Assembly (NCBI RefSeq): GCF_003330725.1
Contig: NZ_CP030840.1
Coordinates: forward strand, 2,728,001-2,792,000
Origin: Acidisarcina polymorpha
GTDB lineage: Bacteria > Acidobacteriota > Terriglobia > Terriglobales > Acidobacteriaceae
DNA: 64,000 nucleotides
Direction: 5' to 3'
The notes under the pieces: generated by a model
What the model saw: the letters and a program-made list of their open reading frames with translations, nothing else
Told to the model about the DNA's origin: nothing
Databases searched by the model: none
Shown: positions 53,655 through 63,400 of the stretch, in pieces
Position numbering within the stretch: position 1 is the first letter of the stretch
How the letters are laid out: each line of letters begins with the position of its first letter
Position numbers and translations under genes: made by a program

Positions 53655-55391
53655 CTAATGAGCGGTAGCTGCGCGGAGTGCGGCCAGCGCGGAATCTGGC
53701 TGTGCTGTGAGAGGATTCCGATGGTCTGCGAGGTAGCGATGGACATCCGAAATCACCACGGAGCCCTCCCCGACGGCAGACGCAATGCGCTTCACGGAGT
53801 TGGCGCGCACATCCCCCACGGCGAACATGCCTGGGACACTGGTAGCGTAGGGAGTGCTTTCAAATCCATGTGGGCCGCCGGTGAGGATGAATCCCTTCTG
53901 GTCAAGCTTTACGGAGCCGAAGAGCCATCCTGAGTTCGGCTCAGCGCCGATCATGACGAAAACGCTCCTAATCGGCTTTGCCGTCCTGACACCTGTTTTG
54001 TGATGCACCCAGGTGACGGATTCAAGGGTGGATTTTCCTTCGAGCGTCTCAATCTCGGATTCAGTGTAGAGCGTGATGTGCGCAGAGCTCTCAATTCGCG
54101 AGATCAGATATTGCGACATGGTGCTCGCGAGCGATTGGCCGCGAACGATGTGGTGGACGTGCTTTGCGATGCCGGACAAAAAGACGGCTGCTTGACCTGC
54201 GGAATTTCCTCCTCCAACGACAATGACTTCTTGATCTCGACAGAGCAACGACTCCATTGCGGTTGCAGCGTAATAGAGACCCCGATTTTCGAATTGGCTG
54301 TAGTTGGGAACAGAAAGCTTGCGATACTGCGCGCCAGACGCTACTACAACAGATCGTGCATGTACCGGGATGCCGCCCGACAGCATGAGCTTGTGAATAC
54401 CGTGGTGCTGATCGGCCGTCACTATCTCCCGGGAGATCGCGAAATGGACTCCGAACTTCAGTGCCTGAAGTTGTGCCCGGCTGGCGAGTTGCTGGCCGGA
54501 GACGCCAGTTGGAAAGCCCAGATAGTTCTCGATCTTTGAGCTGGTGCCCGCTTGTCCTCCGGGAGCAATGCCCTCAATAACGATGGTGCAGAGGCCTTCA
54601 GATGCTGCGTAGACTGCGGCTGCAAGTCCCGCAGGTCCTGCTCCAACGACGGCTACGTCGTAGGTAAGCGCCGCGTCTGGCAGTTCGGTGATGCCCAGTT
54701 CATCAGCAAGCTCCGCAATGCTTGGGCGAGGCAGGACGCGGCCGTCCGAAAGAGTGACGGCAGGCAGCGTCTCCTGAACGGCGGAGTCATCCGTCTCAGG
54801 CGTAACTTCGACAATTCTATGTGGATAACTATTGCGAACGAAGAAGCGCCGCAAGGTAGTCATCTGCGCATCTTCTGCTCGCCCCCGAAGCAGCACGCCG
54901 CTCGAAGCCTCACCAAGGATGCCGATACGGCGCCATATAGTCGCCTGCACGATCAAATTAGCGATGTCTCCTTCGGCGCGCATGAGGCGTTGCAGTGCTT
55001 CGCGTGATATGCGCAAGAGGCGGCTCTCGATGGCGGTCTGCGCTTCAACCACAGCCCTTTGAGAGTTGAGTAGATTGAATTCCCCACTGAAGTTTAACTC
55101 GCGATGACGAGCGAAGACCTTGGTTCCGCCGTTTGCAGATGGGAGCAAAACATCGATGCCGCCTTCGAGGACAACAAACATATCGGTTCGACGGTCACCA
55201 TGGGTATAGAGGACCACCTTGGCAGGAAAAGCCTCTTCGCGGCCATAGGGGCGCAGCCTTTGGACCATTTCTTCAGTGAGCTTCGGAAAGGCAAGATCTC
55301 TCCGAAACTCAGCCGTGATTCCCTCCCGAGAGCTGGTCTCGTTCGATGGAGAGACGTGTCCTCCGTTAATCTCCGCGCCTGTTATTTCCAT
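53655..55391 (-). CDS. cNMP-binding domain fused to thioredoxin-reductase-like flavoprotein without redox CxxC
   Basis: 578 residues in three parts. About 30-160 is a cyclic-nucleotide-binding domain (VVLYTHGDRRTDMFVVLEGGIDVLL ... RHRELNFSGEFNLLNSQRAVVEAQT). About 165-235 looks like a degenerate glutaredoxin/thioredoxin-type domain (TTLRRFFVRNSYPHRIVEV). About 244-560 is a thioredoxin-reductase-like FAD/NAD(P)H module with VVGAGPAGLAAA, GGQAGTSSKIENYLGFP, VVGGGNSAGQAAVFL and the end FAVGDVRANSVKRIASAVGEG. At 373-381 the sequence is YYAATAMES where TrxB has CATC, so the disulfide centre is missing. A second-messenger-gated or CRP-like-sensing NAD(P)H oxidoreductase is plausible. It converges with chrA. 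Confidence 0.87.
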   Translation of the reverse strand: MEITGAEINGGHVSPSNETSSREGITAEFRRDLAFPKLTEEMVQRLRPYGREEAFPAKVVLYTHGDRRTDMFVVLEGGIDVLLPSANGGTKVFARHRELNFSGEFNLLNSQRAVVEAQTAIESRLLRISREALQRLMRAEGDIANLIVQATIWRRIGILGEASSGVLLRGRAEDAQMTTLRRFFVRNSYPHRIVEVTPETDDSAVQETLPAVTLSDGRVLPRPSIAELADELGITELPDAALTYDVAVVGAGPAGLAAAVYAASEGLCTIVIEGIAPGGQAGTSSKIENYLGFPTGVSGQQLASRAQLQALKFGVHFAISREIVTADQHHGIHKLMLSGGIPVHARSVVVASGAQYRKLSVPNYSQFENRGLYYAATAMESLLCRDQEVIVVGGGNSAGQAAVFLSGIAKHVHHIVRGQSLASTMSQYLISRIESSAHITLYTESEIETLEGKSTLESVTWVHHKTGVRTAKPIRSVFVMIGAEPNSGWLFGSVKLDQKGFILTGGPHGFESTPYATSVPGMFAVGDVRANSVKRIASAVGEGSVVISDVHRYLADHRNPLTAQPDSALAALRAATAH

Positions 55392-55757
55392 CTTTCAATG
55401 CCCCTGAATAGGAAGGAATGATCGCTCATCCCATCTCTACGACGATACCGAGGTCCCCGTTAGATCTGCAAGAGAGTCGACCAGAACCAGGATGAGCGCC
55501 GCTGCGTTCACTGGTTCCACTGTTTGGCCAGGGCAGGCCGGAGACGTTGGTGCAGCATGGCGATCTGCGGCAACTGCTTGAAGGTCAAGTCTTACCGGCA
55601 GCGGCCGAGGTCGTTGTAATCCAAATCGCCCTCTGCTCAAGAGATAGGATAGTGGCACGGTTGTTCTAGATCGTCGATCGGTCTCCCGTCGACCGGTCTT
55701 CCGTCGACGCTTGCTGAGTGGATCAATGATCCACAGAGCAAGCGGCGCGGACAAGAT
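55392..55757. other. Intergenic region with a 15-bp tandem duplication
   Basis: 366 bases between two minus-strand genes. 55680-55694 and 55695-55709 are two 15-bp copies of GGTCTcCCGTCGACc type (13 of 15 identical). A 105-codon minus-strand frame (55437-55754) is Arg/Pro-rich and not recognisable, so I do not call it a gene. Confidence 0.45.
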
Positions 55758-57251
55758 CTACTTTGAGCGGGGAGCCGGCTTCGAGGCGTCGGCAAATGCG
55801 TATGCGGTCACGGCAATCACAGCAGCGTTCTCTTGAAGATGCTGCCTGTCTACCTTGTCAAGGGTATCTGCTGCGGTGTGGTGATAGTTAAAGTAGGAAC
55901 GTAAGTCTTGGATTGGCGCGAGGCTTGGCACGCCGGCAGCTATCATGGGCGCCAAATCTTCCGATGGTAGTTCGCTGATGGTCGTCAGCGAGCCAGCACC
56001 GATTGGCTTGAGCGCATCAGCTACCGGAGCAAGGAATGCCTCCAACGCCGGGTCGCTCAGATAAAGGCCGGTTGGGTGATCGCATCCAAGGTCGCTCTCC
56101 ATCGCCGCGACATGATTACCGAACTCAACGGAGTGTTCCTTTCCGTATGTTGCAGCGCCGCTGGCGCCGAATTCCTCGTTCATCCAGGCGATGAACCGGA
56201 TAGTACGCCGCGGGTGGATATTAAGTGCCTGCAGCAATTGGATCGTTTGCATTGCAGTCACAATCCCCGCTCCATCATCGGTAGCGCCGGTGCCCAGATC
56301 CCAGGAATCCAGATGACCCGAAACGATGACCATCTGCTCGGGGTTTTCTGACCCTTTCCAGTCCGCGATGACGTTATAACTTGTTTCCAGCGGCAGTGTT
56401 TGTGGCGTTAAGGTCAGATGTATGGTGATCGGCCCCTGCCGAGCCAGCCTGGCAAGGAGATCGGCATCTTCGGCTGTAACTGCAGCTGCAGGTATCTTCT
56501 CAACGCCTTCGGTGTACAGGAGGGTACCAGTGTGTGCCGTCCTAAGATCGGCACTCCCCAAGGAACGTACCAGCACTGCGATCGCCCCGAGTTTGGCGGC
56601 CACTGACGGGCCGACGACCCGGTAGGGAGCGGTTTGCAGGTAGGCTTGGATCCCTTGTCCCTGGGCGGTCATCGCTTTGTCAAAAGAGACATCGAACAAT
56701 ACGATCTTCCCCTTCACAGCTCCAGCCGGGAGCGCTCTGAGCTCGGCAAAAGAATGGACAACTATGACGGCCGCGGAAACTCCTGAGGGGGCAGTTGCCA
56801 CAGAGTTCCCCAGGGCAGTTAAGACAATTTTCTGCGTGGCGCCAGAGACTTTGTTGGGCCAGTCTGTCAGGAAAGCAGTTTCTTCGCCACGCACCCAGTG
56901 AGGAACTGCGGTCTTCTCAAGCATCACGTCGGCGCCAAGCGCCCGCATCTGAGCCGCCACCCATTCAACGGCCGCGCTGGCCTGTGTCGAACCACTAAGC
57001 CGCGGTCCGATTGTGTCCGTCAGGTAGCTCAATCTGTCGTAGGCGAACGGGTCTCGCAGGGCCTCGTCACGCAGGCGATTCATGGTTGCGATCTGTTCCA
57101 CGGTAAATGCTCCATGACCGGGCTCGGCCGCGGACACAATGCGATCCAGGACGGAGCCGGACGGCTGGGCCACGGGAGGGTTTTGAGCCCCCGCGAATGG
57201 AATTACACAGCTACCCGACAAAAGTAAAGCCGAGAAAAGTCGAGAAATCAT
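55758..57251 (-). CDS. Secreted M28-family zinc aminopeptidase/carboxypeptidase (carboxypeptidase Q-like)
   Basis: About 497 residues. The ATG at 57251 (the second of two adjacent ATGs; 57254 is also possible) is best spaced to GGAG. A signal peptide ends near PFAGAQ. A protease-associated (PA) domain is inserted at about 160-290. The M28 zinc site is complete: VIVSGHLDSWDLGTGATDDGAG (His and bridging Asp), IAWMNEEFGASGA (catalytic Glu and Glu ligand), AMESDLGCDH (Asp ligand) and FNYHHTAADTLD (final His). It releases amino acids from peptides outside the cytoplasm. No operon partner is apparent. Confidence 0.92.
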   Translation of the reverse strand: MISRLFSALLLSGSCVIPFAGAQNPPVAQPSGSVLDRIVSAAEPGHGAFTVEQIATMNRLRDEALRDPFAYDRLSYLTDTIGPRLSGSTQASAAVEWVAAQMRALGADVMLEKTAVPHWVRGEETAFLTDWPNKVSGATQKIVLTALGNSVATAPSGVSAAVIVVHSFAELRALPAGAVKGKIVLFDVSFDKAMTAQGQGIQAYLQTAPYRVVGPSVAAKLGAIAVLVRSLGSADLRTAHTGTLLYTEGVEKIPAAAVTAEDADLLARLARQGPITIHLTLTPQTLPLETSYNVIADWKGSENPEQMVIVSGHLDSWDLGTGATDDGAGIVTAMQTIQLLQALNIHPRRTIRFIAWMNEEFGASGAATYGKEHSVEFGNHVAAMESDLGCDHPTGLYLSDPALEAFLAPVADALKPIGAGSLTTISELPSEDLAPMIAAGVPSLAPIQDLRSYFNYHHTAADTLDKVDRQHLQENAAVIAVTAYAFADASKPAPRSK

Positions 57252-57499
57252 CATGCTCCAAGTGAAGTGAATTTGGATGACGAGCTTTATCCCAAACACG
57301 CGTTGTCATCAATAAAACGCCTTGTTGTTGGGTGACTGCTCGAGCACCCCGTCAACCTAATCTGGTGAACAAAACCAGAGAACAAATCCAAGAGAACAAA
57401 ATCAAGGAGAGTCACGCTCCCCGGCAAGAGGCCGTGCCGTGCAGCGGGGCTCCTTCTGCCTCCCTAGAGCTCATGGGCAGGGAATCCCCTCGAACTCGC

Positions 57500-58264
57500 T
57501 CATGGCTTTGCTCGAGTTGAGGCCGGAGCAATTCCGGTCGTCTCCGAGCTCCGGTCGGTCAGTGGTGTAAGCGCAAATGCCATTGCCTTCGGGAACTTCG
57601 TTGGTACCTCACATCCTTGCAATTGCTGGTTTGCGCCTCGCAACGAGAGGGTCGACCAGTTCGCCTTCATGGCGGCGAGTATCTTATCGTCGAGCGAGTC
57701 AAGGCGCGGCCGAATCGCTGTTTTGAGATCTAGAACCTCGGGAAACTGCGCCTGGCTCGTCTCGTGCCATTCCGCAAAGAGTTGATATTGCACCTGCTTA
57801 GAGGCTTCCATTTGAAGTCGAAAGAAATGCTGCACCCACTGCGGCGAAAGGCCGAGTTCTCTCGCCTTCACTGCCACGTCCGCGAGGATCTTTTGCTCTC
57901 GTTCGGGATCTTCGATAGAGGATTTAGTGTTCCACTTGCTCTTGGACACTTGCTCCATGTACGCCACGCGCTGCGCAATCAAGTCACACAAGGGCGCCAA
58001 GCGCCTTCCGCCCTCGAGGTCAGCAGAGGCCGGAAGCGCGGTTCCAGGCTGCCCGGCTACGGATGAGGGGCTTGTCTGGGACTGAGCAGACGTGGCGAAT
58101 CCTGCGATCAACAGAAATGAGGTGCAAGTTAGGAGCGAGAGCGGCTTCGAGAGTCTCGACGGTGCGGCGGAGTTACGGCTTTTCAAAAGGCATCTTGCAA
58201 GGGTGCGCAGCCAAGGGCTTTGAGGAAGAGTATCTGTCTGCAGAGCTTCAACGAATAGACTCAC
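57500..58264 (-). CDS. Exported chorismate mutase, AroQ-gamma (TIGR01806) type
   Basis: Converts chorismate to prephenate, here outside the cytoplasm. The GTG at 58264 has AAAGGA upstream and gives 254 residues with a long basic leader before a signal-like segment (LSLLTCTSFLLIAGFATSAQ). The all-helical mutase domain reads LAPLCDLIAQRVAYMEQVSKSKW, SIEDPEREQKILADVAVKARELGLSPQWVQHFFRLQMEASKQVQ, with the family's R...K...DpxRE...Q pattern. A Ser/Thr/Pro-rich C-terminal tail ends ...ETTGIAPASTRAKP. Secreted forms are known in several bacteria; their role is unsettled. No aromatic-biosynthesis gene is near. Confidence 0.85.
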   Translation of the reverse strand: MSLFVEALQTDTLPQSPWLRTLARCLLKSRNSAAPSRLSKPLSLLTCTSFLLIAGFATSAQSQTSPSSVAGQPGTALPASADLEGGRRLAPLCDLIAQRVAYMEQVSKSKWNTKSSIEDPEREQKILADVAVKARELGLSPQWVQHFFRLQMEASKQVQYQLFAEWHETSQAQFPEVLDLKTAIRPRLDSLDDKILAAMKANWSTLSLRGANQQLQGCEVPTKFPKAMAFALTPLTDRSSETTGIAPASTRAKP

Positions 58265-58723
58265 TAATGTTCCTTTCGACTTCCGCGCGATCCTTGTGGC
58301 TCGAAGCGTCCTCAACGGGATCACGCTCTTCGGTTGATGTTAAAAGCTTTCTGGAAGCAGGTGTATAAGATGGAGATCTAACACCTGGTTACCGGGTTAT
58401 AAGCAGTGTACGCAAAAGACGGATGTAATCAGCCCAAGAGGCCGCAGATCAGGCGTGGCTCGCAGTCTGAAGGACGCGCTCTATGGTCTTTGGGTTCTGA
58501 CGTCTTTCTAAAGATTCAAACACACTTCTGAGCACCTATAAACCTACGACTGTGAAGTGCGTAAACTGTAGAGCTGAACCTGTATTTCTCTATAGGGGGT
58601 TAAGCGGGTTGCGGGCGTAGAGTACTTGTTACGAATGTATTTATCCTGTTACCACGACATGCTCTTTCTGATCCAAGCAACGGACGCTCAGCAACATACG
58701 ATTCGTCCTCATCGGGATGTCCC
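58265..58723. other. Divergent intergenic region, nothing recognised
   Basis: 459 bases between the chorismate mutase (-) and the nitrilase-type gene (+). The part around 58500-58680 is AT-richer and presumably holds both promoters, but no consensus promoter, operator or RNA was recognised. Confidence 0.4.
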
Positions 58724-59500
58724 ATGCGTGTAGCTTTTTTGCAGTGGCCGGAGGGGCTGCTTCCAAAGACGAATACCTGGTCGTACCTAGCCGCCGATGT
58801 TGCGAGGTCGGAACCAGATATTCTAGTCACGAATGAGATGCCCTTCGGATCCTGGCTGGCGTCCTCCCCGAACTATAACGTTGAGCGCGCACAGGAAAGT
58901 GTCAGGATTCACGAAGAAGGCTTGGAAGCACTTCGCGCGCTCGAACTGCCACTCGTCATTTCGTCTCGCCCGGTGATTGCGTCTGACCGTCTGGCTAACG
59001 AGGCGTTTGTGCTGGAACGGGGCACTTATCGCTGCTTGCATCAGAAACACTTCTTTCCGGCGGAAGAGGGATGGTACGAAACACGTTGGTTTACCACGTC
59101 CACGCCTGGGTTTGATTCCATCGAGGCTGGCGGTCTGCGCATTGGTGCGCTGATTTGTACTGAGCTGATGTTCAACGAGAGAGCAAGGGGCTACGGCCGA
59201 GCCGGGGCGCATTTCATTGCCGTTCCCCGGGCAACCGGCCAGTCAATCGCCGAGTGGAAGACGGCTGGGGCAATGGCTGCCATTGTGTCGGGCTGCTACG
59301 TCGTTAGTTCAAATCGGGTTGGATCCGATTTTGGCGGTCCCATTTTCGGCGGCGGCGGTTATGCTTTTGCGCCGGACGGATCACTGCTGTGTGAGTCTAC
59401 TGCGGGATCATCCATCGCCGTCTTCACTCTCGACAAGCAACCGGCCGAAGAGCAGAAGAGCCGCTATCCCATATACGTAGACGAACAACCGCCGATTTAG
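58724..59500 (+). CDS. Carbon-nitrogen hydrolase (nitrilase superfamily)
   Basis: 258-residue cytoplasmic amidase-like enzyme. The Glu-Lys-Cys triad is visible: E38 in LVTNEMPFG, K108 in LHQKHFFPAEEGWYE and C145 in GALICTELMFNE. Length and EGWYE following the lysine fit small amidases such as the carbamoylase or omega-amidase-like branches; the substrate cannot be chosen from sequence. The ATG at 58724 begins MRVAFLQWPEG; no strong ribosome site. It lies 93 bases upstream of the response regulator on the same strand. Confidence 0.88.
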   Translation: MRVAFLQWPEGLLPKTNTWSYLAADVARSEPDILVTNEMPFGSWLASSPNYNVERAQESVRIHEEGLEALRALELPLVISSRPVIASDRLANEAFVLERGTYRCLHQKHFFPAEEGWYETRWFTTSTPGFDSIEAGGLRIGALICTELMFNERARGYGRAGAHFIAVPRATGQSIAEWKTAGAMAAIVSGCYVVSSNRVGSDFGGPIFGGGGYAFAPDGSLLCESTAGSSIAVFTLDKQPAEEQKSRYPIYVDEQPPI

Positions 59501-59593
59501 ACGGCAGTTCCCGGGTGCGAGCCCTCAAGGGCGAAGGCTGGTGTTTTCAAGTGAAACGATGCGCCTCTACAATCATGATATTGAGGTCTCGGG

Positions 59594-60220
59594 ATGGATA
59601 ACCCGCCAATCAGCATCTTAAGCGTCGAAGACCACCCGGTTTTCCGGGAGGGCTTGAGCACGGTCATAGCTTCGCAGCCAGACATGGTCCTCGCGGCGCA
59701 CGCGACCACTGCTGTTGAGGCACTGACGGAGTTCCGTCGTCTTCGCCCCGATGTGACTCTCATGGACCTCCGGCTTCCTGGCACAAATGGCATCGATGCA
59801 CTGATTGCGATCCGGGGAGAATATCCCCAGGCGCGTATCGTCATGCTGACTACGTCGGACGGAGATGGAGAGATCCAGCGGGCAATGCGGGCCGGGGCGT
59901 GCGCCTACATCCTAAAGAGCATGCCGAAGAACGATTTGCTGGAGGTGATCCGTGCCGTGCACTCTGGCCGACGGTGTATGCCGCCTGAAGTCGCGGCGCG
60001 CCTCTCAGAGCACTACGGCGAAGACGATCTGACCGCCCGAGAGTTGCAGGTGCTCCGGCTGATTCGGGACGGCCAGCGCAACAAGCAGATTGCCGACCAA
60101 CTCGCCATCGCTGAGACAACGGTCAACTTCCACATCAAGAATTTGGTGGACAAGCTGCAGGCAAATGATCGAACGCATGCTGTCACCATTGCCGTGCGAC
60201 GGGGTCTACTCGAGATCTAA
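59594..60220 (+). CDS. NarL/FixJ-family response regulator
   Basis: 208 residues. The receiver domain (about 5-120) has the acidic pocket VEDHP, phospho-acceptor D58 in VTLMDLRLPG, the Thr in MLTTSDGDGE and the Lys in YILKSMP. The C-terminal LuxR HTH (about 145-205) reads LTARELQVLRLIRDGQRNKQIADQLAIAETTVNFHIKNLVDKL. The ATG at 59594 has GAGG upstream. It is paired with the sensor kinase 227 bases downstream, an order common for propeller-sensor systems. Confidence 0.95.
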   Translation: MDNPPISILSVEDHPVFREGLSTVIASQPDMVLAAHATTAVEALTEFRRLRPDVTLMDLRLPGTNGIDALIAIRGEYPQARIVMLTTSDGDGEIQRAMRAGACAYILKSMPKNDLLEVIRAVHSGRRCMPPEVAARLSEHYGEDDLTARELQVLRLIRDGQRNKQIADQLAIAETTVNFHIKNLVDKLQANDRTHAVTIAVRRGLLEI

Positions 60221-60221
60221 C

Positions 60222-60245
60222 CATACTGTAGAAAACTACAGCATG
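60222..60245 (+). promoter_or_regulatory. Inverted repeat between response regulator and sensor kinase
   Basis: CATACTGTAGAAAACTACAGCATG: arms CTGTAG/CTACAG around AAAA, extended past one mismatch by CAT/ATG. It begins two bases after the regulator's stop. With no T run, it could be a LuxR-type operator (autoregulation) or a hairpin that tunes read-through into the kinase gene. Confidence 0.45.
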
Positions 60246-60447
60246 CCAGCCACAGATTGAGACATTCCTTGAAATGCCTCCAGTGCGCTATCGTGAAACG
60301 CTGAAGCGAGTGTTTGTTGATGCGGATGCCTCCTAAATTTGGATGCTGGATGCTGCTGGTTGCCCAACAACGACGGGATTCGTCTATGGGAATCAGCTCG
60401 GTCCCCTTGTAGCTTGACTCAGGAATAGAGCGCTTAGAATCGCCAAG

Positions 60448-63400
60448 GTGGCCAAGTTGAAGACCTCGCGTTCGCTCCAACTATGCTTCTTACTCCTGTG
60501 GGCAAGTTACACCGCGTGGGCTGTCGATCCGAGCCGCTATATATCGCAATATGCACACTCCTCCTGGACTATCCAGGATGGGTCCTTCAGCGGCATACCG
60601 CATGCGATCACGCAGACCACAGATGGCTATCTGTGGATCGGAACCGAGGCCGGGCTGGTTCGCTTCGATGGGGTGCGGTTCGTCCCTTGGGTCGAGCCAG
60701 AAGGCGAGCACCTTCCGCAGGCCGCAATCTATTCTCTGCTAGGACCGGCTGACGGAGGCCTTTGGATCGGGACCGGCGTCGGCCTGGCTCACTGGAAGGA
60801 CGGCGACCTGATCAATTATTCGTCCGTAGTCGGGCGGGTCAACTCCATCCAGGAGGACGAGCAGGGAACGGTGTGGATGGTACGTTCGCGAATCGGTTTG
60901 GGCCAAAGCGGCCCGCTTTGTGGAATCACGGGCAAGGACATCCACTGCTACGGCGCTGCTGATGGGCTGAAGTGCGCTCTTGGTTCCTCAGAGGTGGCAA
61001 TCGATCGGCAGGCAAACGTGTGGGTCGGGAGTTCGGATGCGCTTTGCCGGTGGAGGCCGGGCTCCTCCAGCATCTATCTGCAACAGGAGCTGAAGGAGAC
61101 AGAGGGTCTAGTTGGCGTATCTGCCCTCTCCATCGGCGATGACGGAGCCATATGGGCCGGGATCGCGCGCGCCGGAAAGAAATTCGGATTACGGCGTCTG
61201 ATGAATGGAGTCTGGAAAAGCTATACGGTGCCCGGAATGGATGGCGCCAGGCTGGCCGTCAACACCCTGCTCCTGGATCGCAGCAATGCACTCTGGGTGG
61301 GAACTGTGAGTCAGGGGATCTATCGGGTCTACAAGGGGAAGGCAGATCACTTCAGTAGTTCGGATGGCCTATCAAGCGATGCGGTGCAGCGCTTCTTTCA
61401 GGACAAGGAAGGCGATATATGGGTGGTGACTTCCAAAGGCATTGATTGCTTTCGAGACCTTCGGGTGACGACCTTCTCGCTTCGTGAAGGGCTAACGGCA
61501 GACAGTGCCGGTTCCGTGTTGGCGGCTGAAGATGGCGCGTTATGGATCGGGAATCAGGGCGGTCTGGACATTCTGCGTCAAGGGGCTTTGGTGAGAATGA
61601 AGACGCATGATGGCTTGCCTGGCCAAGACATCACATCGTTGCTGGAAGACCATGCGGGCAGGATGTGGATAGGTGTCGATCGAGATCTGGCGGTCTACGA
61701 TCACAAGCGATTTCGATTGATCAAGAGGGCGGACGGAAGCGGCGTGGGAGTGGTTGTCGCCATGACCGAGGACACTGAACACAACATTTGGGCGTCTGTG
61801 GTCGGGAACGATGCGGGCCTGTATCGCATCCGCGATTTCAACGTCATAGAAATACCCACTCCACCTCATACGTCGGCGCGTGCGCTAGCTCCGGATTTTC
61901 GCTCGGGCATATTGATGGGGCTGAGGGGTGGCGGTCTGGCGCGGTACGACGATGGCCGATTTGAATCATTCTCTTTCAACCAAGGTGCCGCTCAAGACCC
62001 GGTCTCGAACTTGTTAGTGGACCACGACGGTACGATCTGGGCGGCGACCGACCATGGCCTCCTCCGATGGAAGGAAGGGAATGTGGACACCTTAAACTCC
62101 CGGAATGGCTTGCCTTGCGATCCCATCTACGCGCTGGTCAGGGACAATCTGGGTTCTCTGTGGCTCTCCACCCGGTGTGGGTTCGTAGCGATCTCCGACT
62201 CTGAGCTGGGGAGGTGGCAGAAACAACCAGACAGCGCCGTGAAGGTGAAAACATACGACGCCCTCGATGGGGCCCAACCGGGTCATGCGTCCTTCCAGCC
62301 GGGAGTTTCCAAGTCGGCAGACGGACGCTTGTGGTTTGCAAATGACATTTTCGTACAGATGATCGATCCCGGTCATCTGGAGGTCAACGCCCTTGCGCCC
62401 CCGGTTCACATCGAAAAGATCGTAGCGGACAGAAGGAACTACTCGCCGGAGGATAAACTTCGGCTACCCGCGCTGACGCGTGATCTGGAAATCGACTACA
62501 CAGCGCTGAGCTTTGTAGTCCCGCAGCAGGTCCGCTTCCGTTACAAACTGGAAGGTCGAGACAGCGACTGGCAGGATCCGATGACAAGGCGGCAGGCCTT
62601 TTACAATGATTTACGCCCCGGCAACTACCAGTTTCGCGTGATCGCCTGCAACAACGACGGCGTATGGAATGAAGAGGGCGCAACGCTCAGTTTCAGCATT
62701 GCACCAGCGTGGTATCAGACGACGTGGTTTCGGGTCTTTTTCTTCGCCGCCATCCTCGCTATGGCGTGGATCCTGTACCGTGTCCGAGTGCATCAAGTCG
62801 CAAAGGCCATTAGCGCTCGCTTTGATGATCGGTTGTCGGAACGAACGCGGATGGCAAGAGAGTTGCACGATACCTTCCTGCAAACGATACAAGGCAGCAA
62901 ATTCGTGGTCGACGATGGACTCGAAGACCCATTGGACGCGGTGAAGATGCACCGCGCATTGGGGCAGGTCTCGGCTTGGCTGGAGCAGGCAATCGAGGAA
63001 GGCCGCGCAGCACTAAACTCGCTGCGATCCTCAACGATATTGAGGAACGACCTTGGACCCGCACTCAAGCGGGCCGCCGAAAGCGGGGTGGTCCCTGACG
63101 GCATGACCATCTCGGTTTCGGTGATTGGCGATGCACGCGAGTTGCATCCGATCGTTCGCGACGAGCTGTATCGAATCGGACACGAAGCGATTCAGAATGC
63201 AAAAGCCCACTCCCATGGAAGTTCTTTGGAAATTGACCTGGCGTACGACCATGATCTGGTGCTGCATATCCGAGACAACGGGGTGGGTATCGATCCAGGC
63301 TACGCGATGAACGGAAGAGAAGGCCACTTCGGCTTGCGGGGCATGCGCGAACGCGCCGCCCGCATTGGCGCAAGACTCACCATCCTGAGCTCCGCTGAAT

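Noticed and set aside
55437-55754. 105-codon minus-strand frame
   Set aside because: It is Arg/Pro-rich, spans the 15-bp tandem duplication, and has no ribosome site or recognisable domain.
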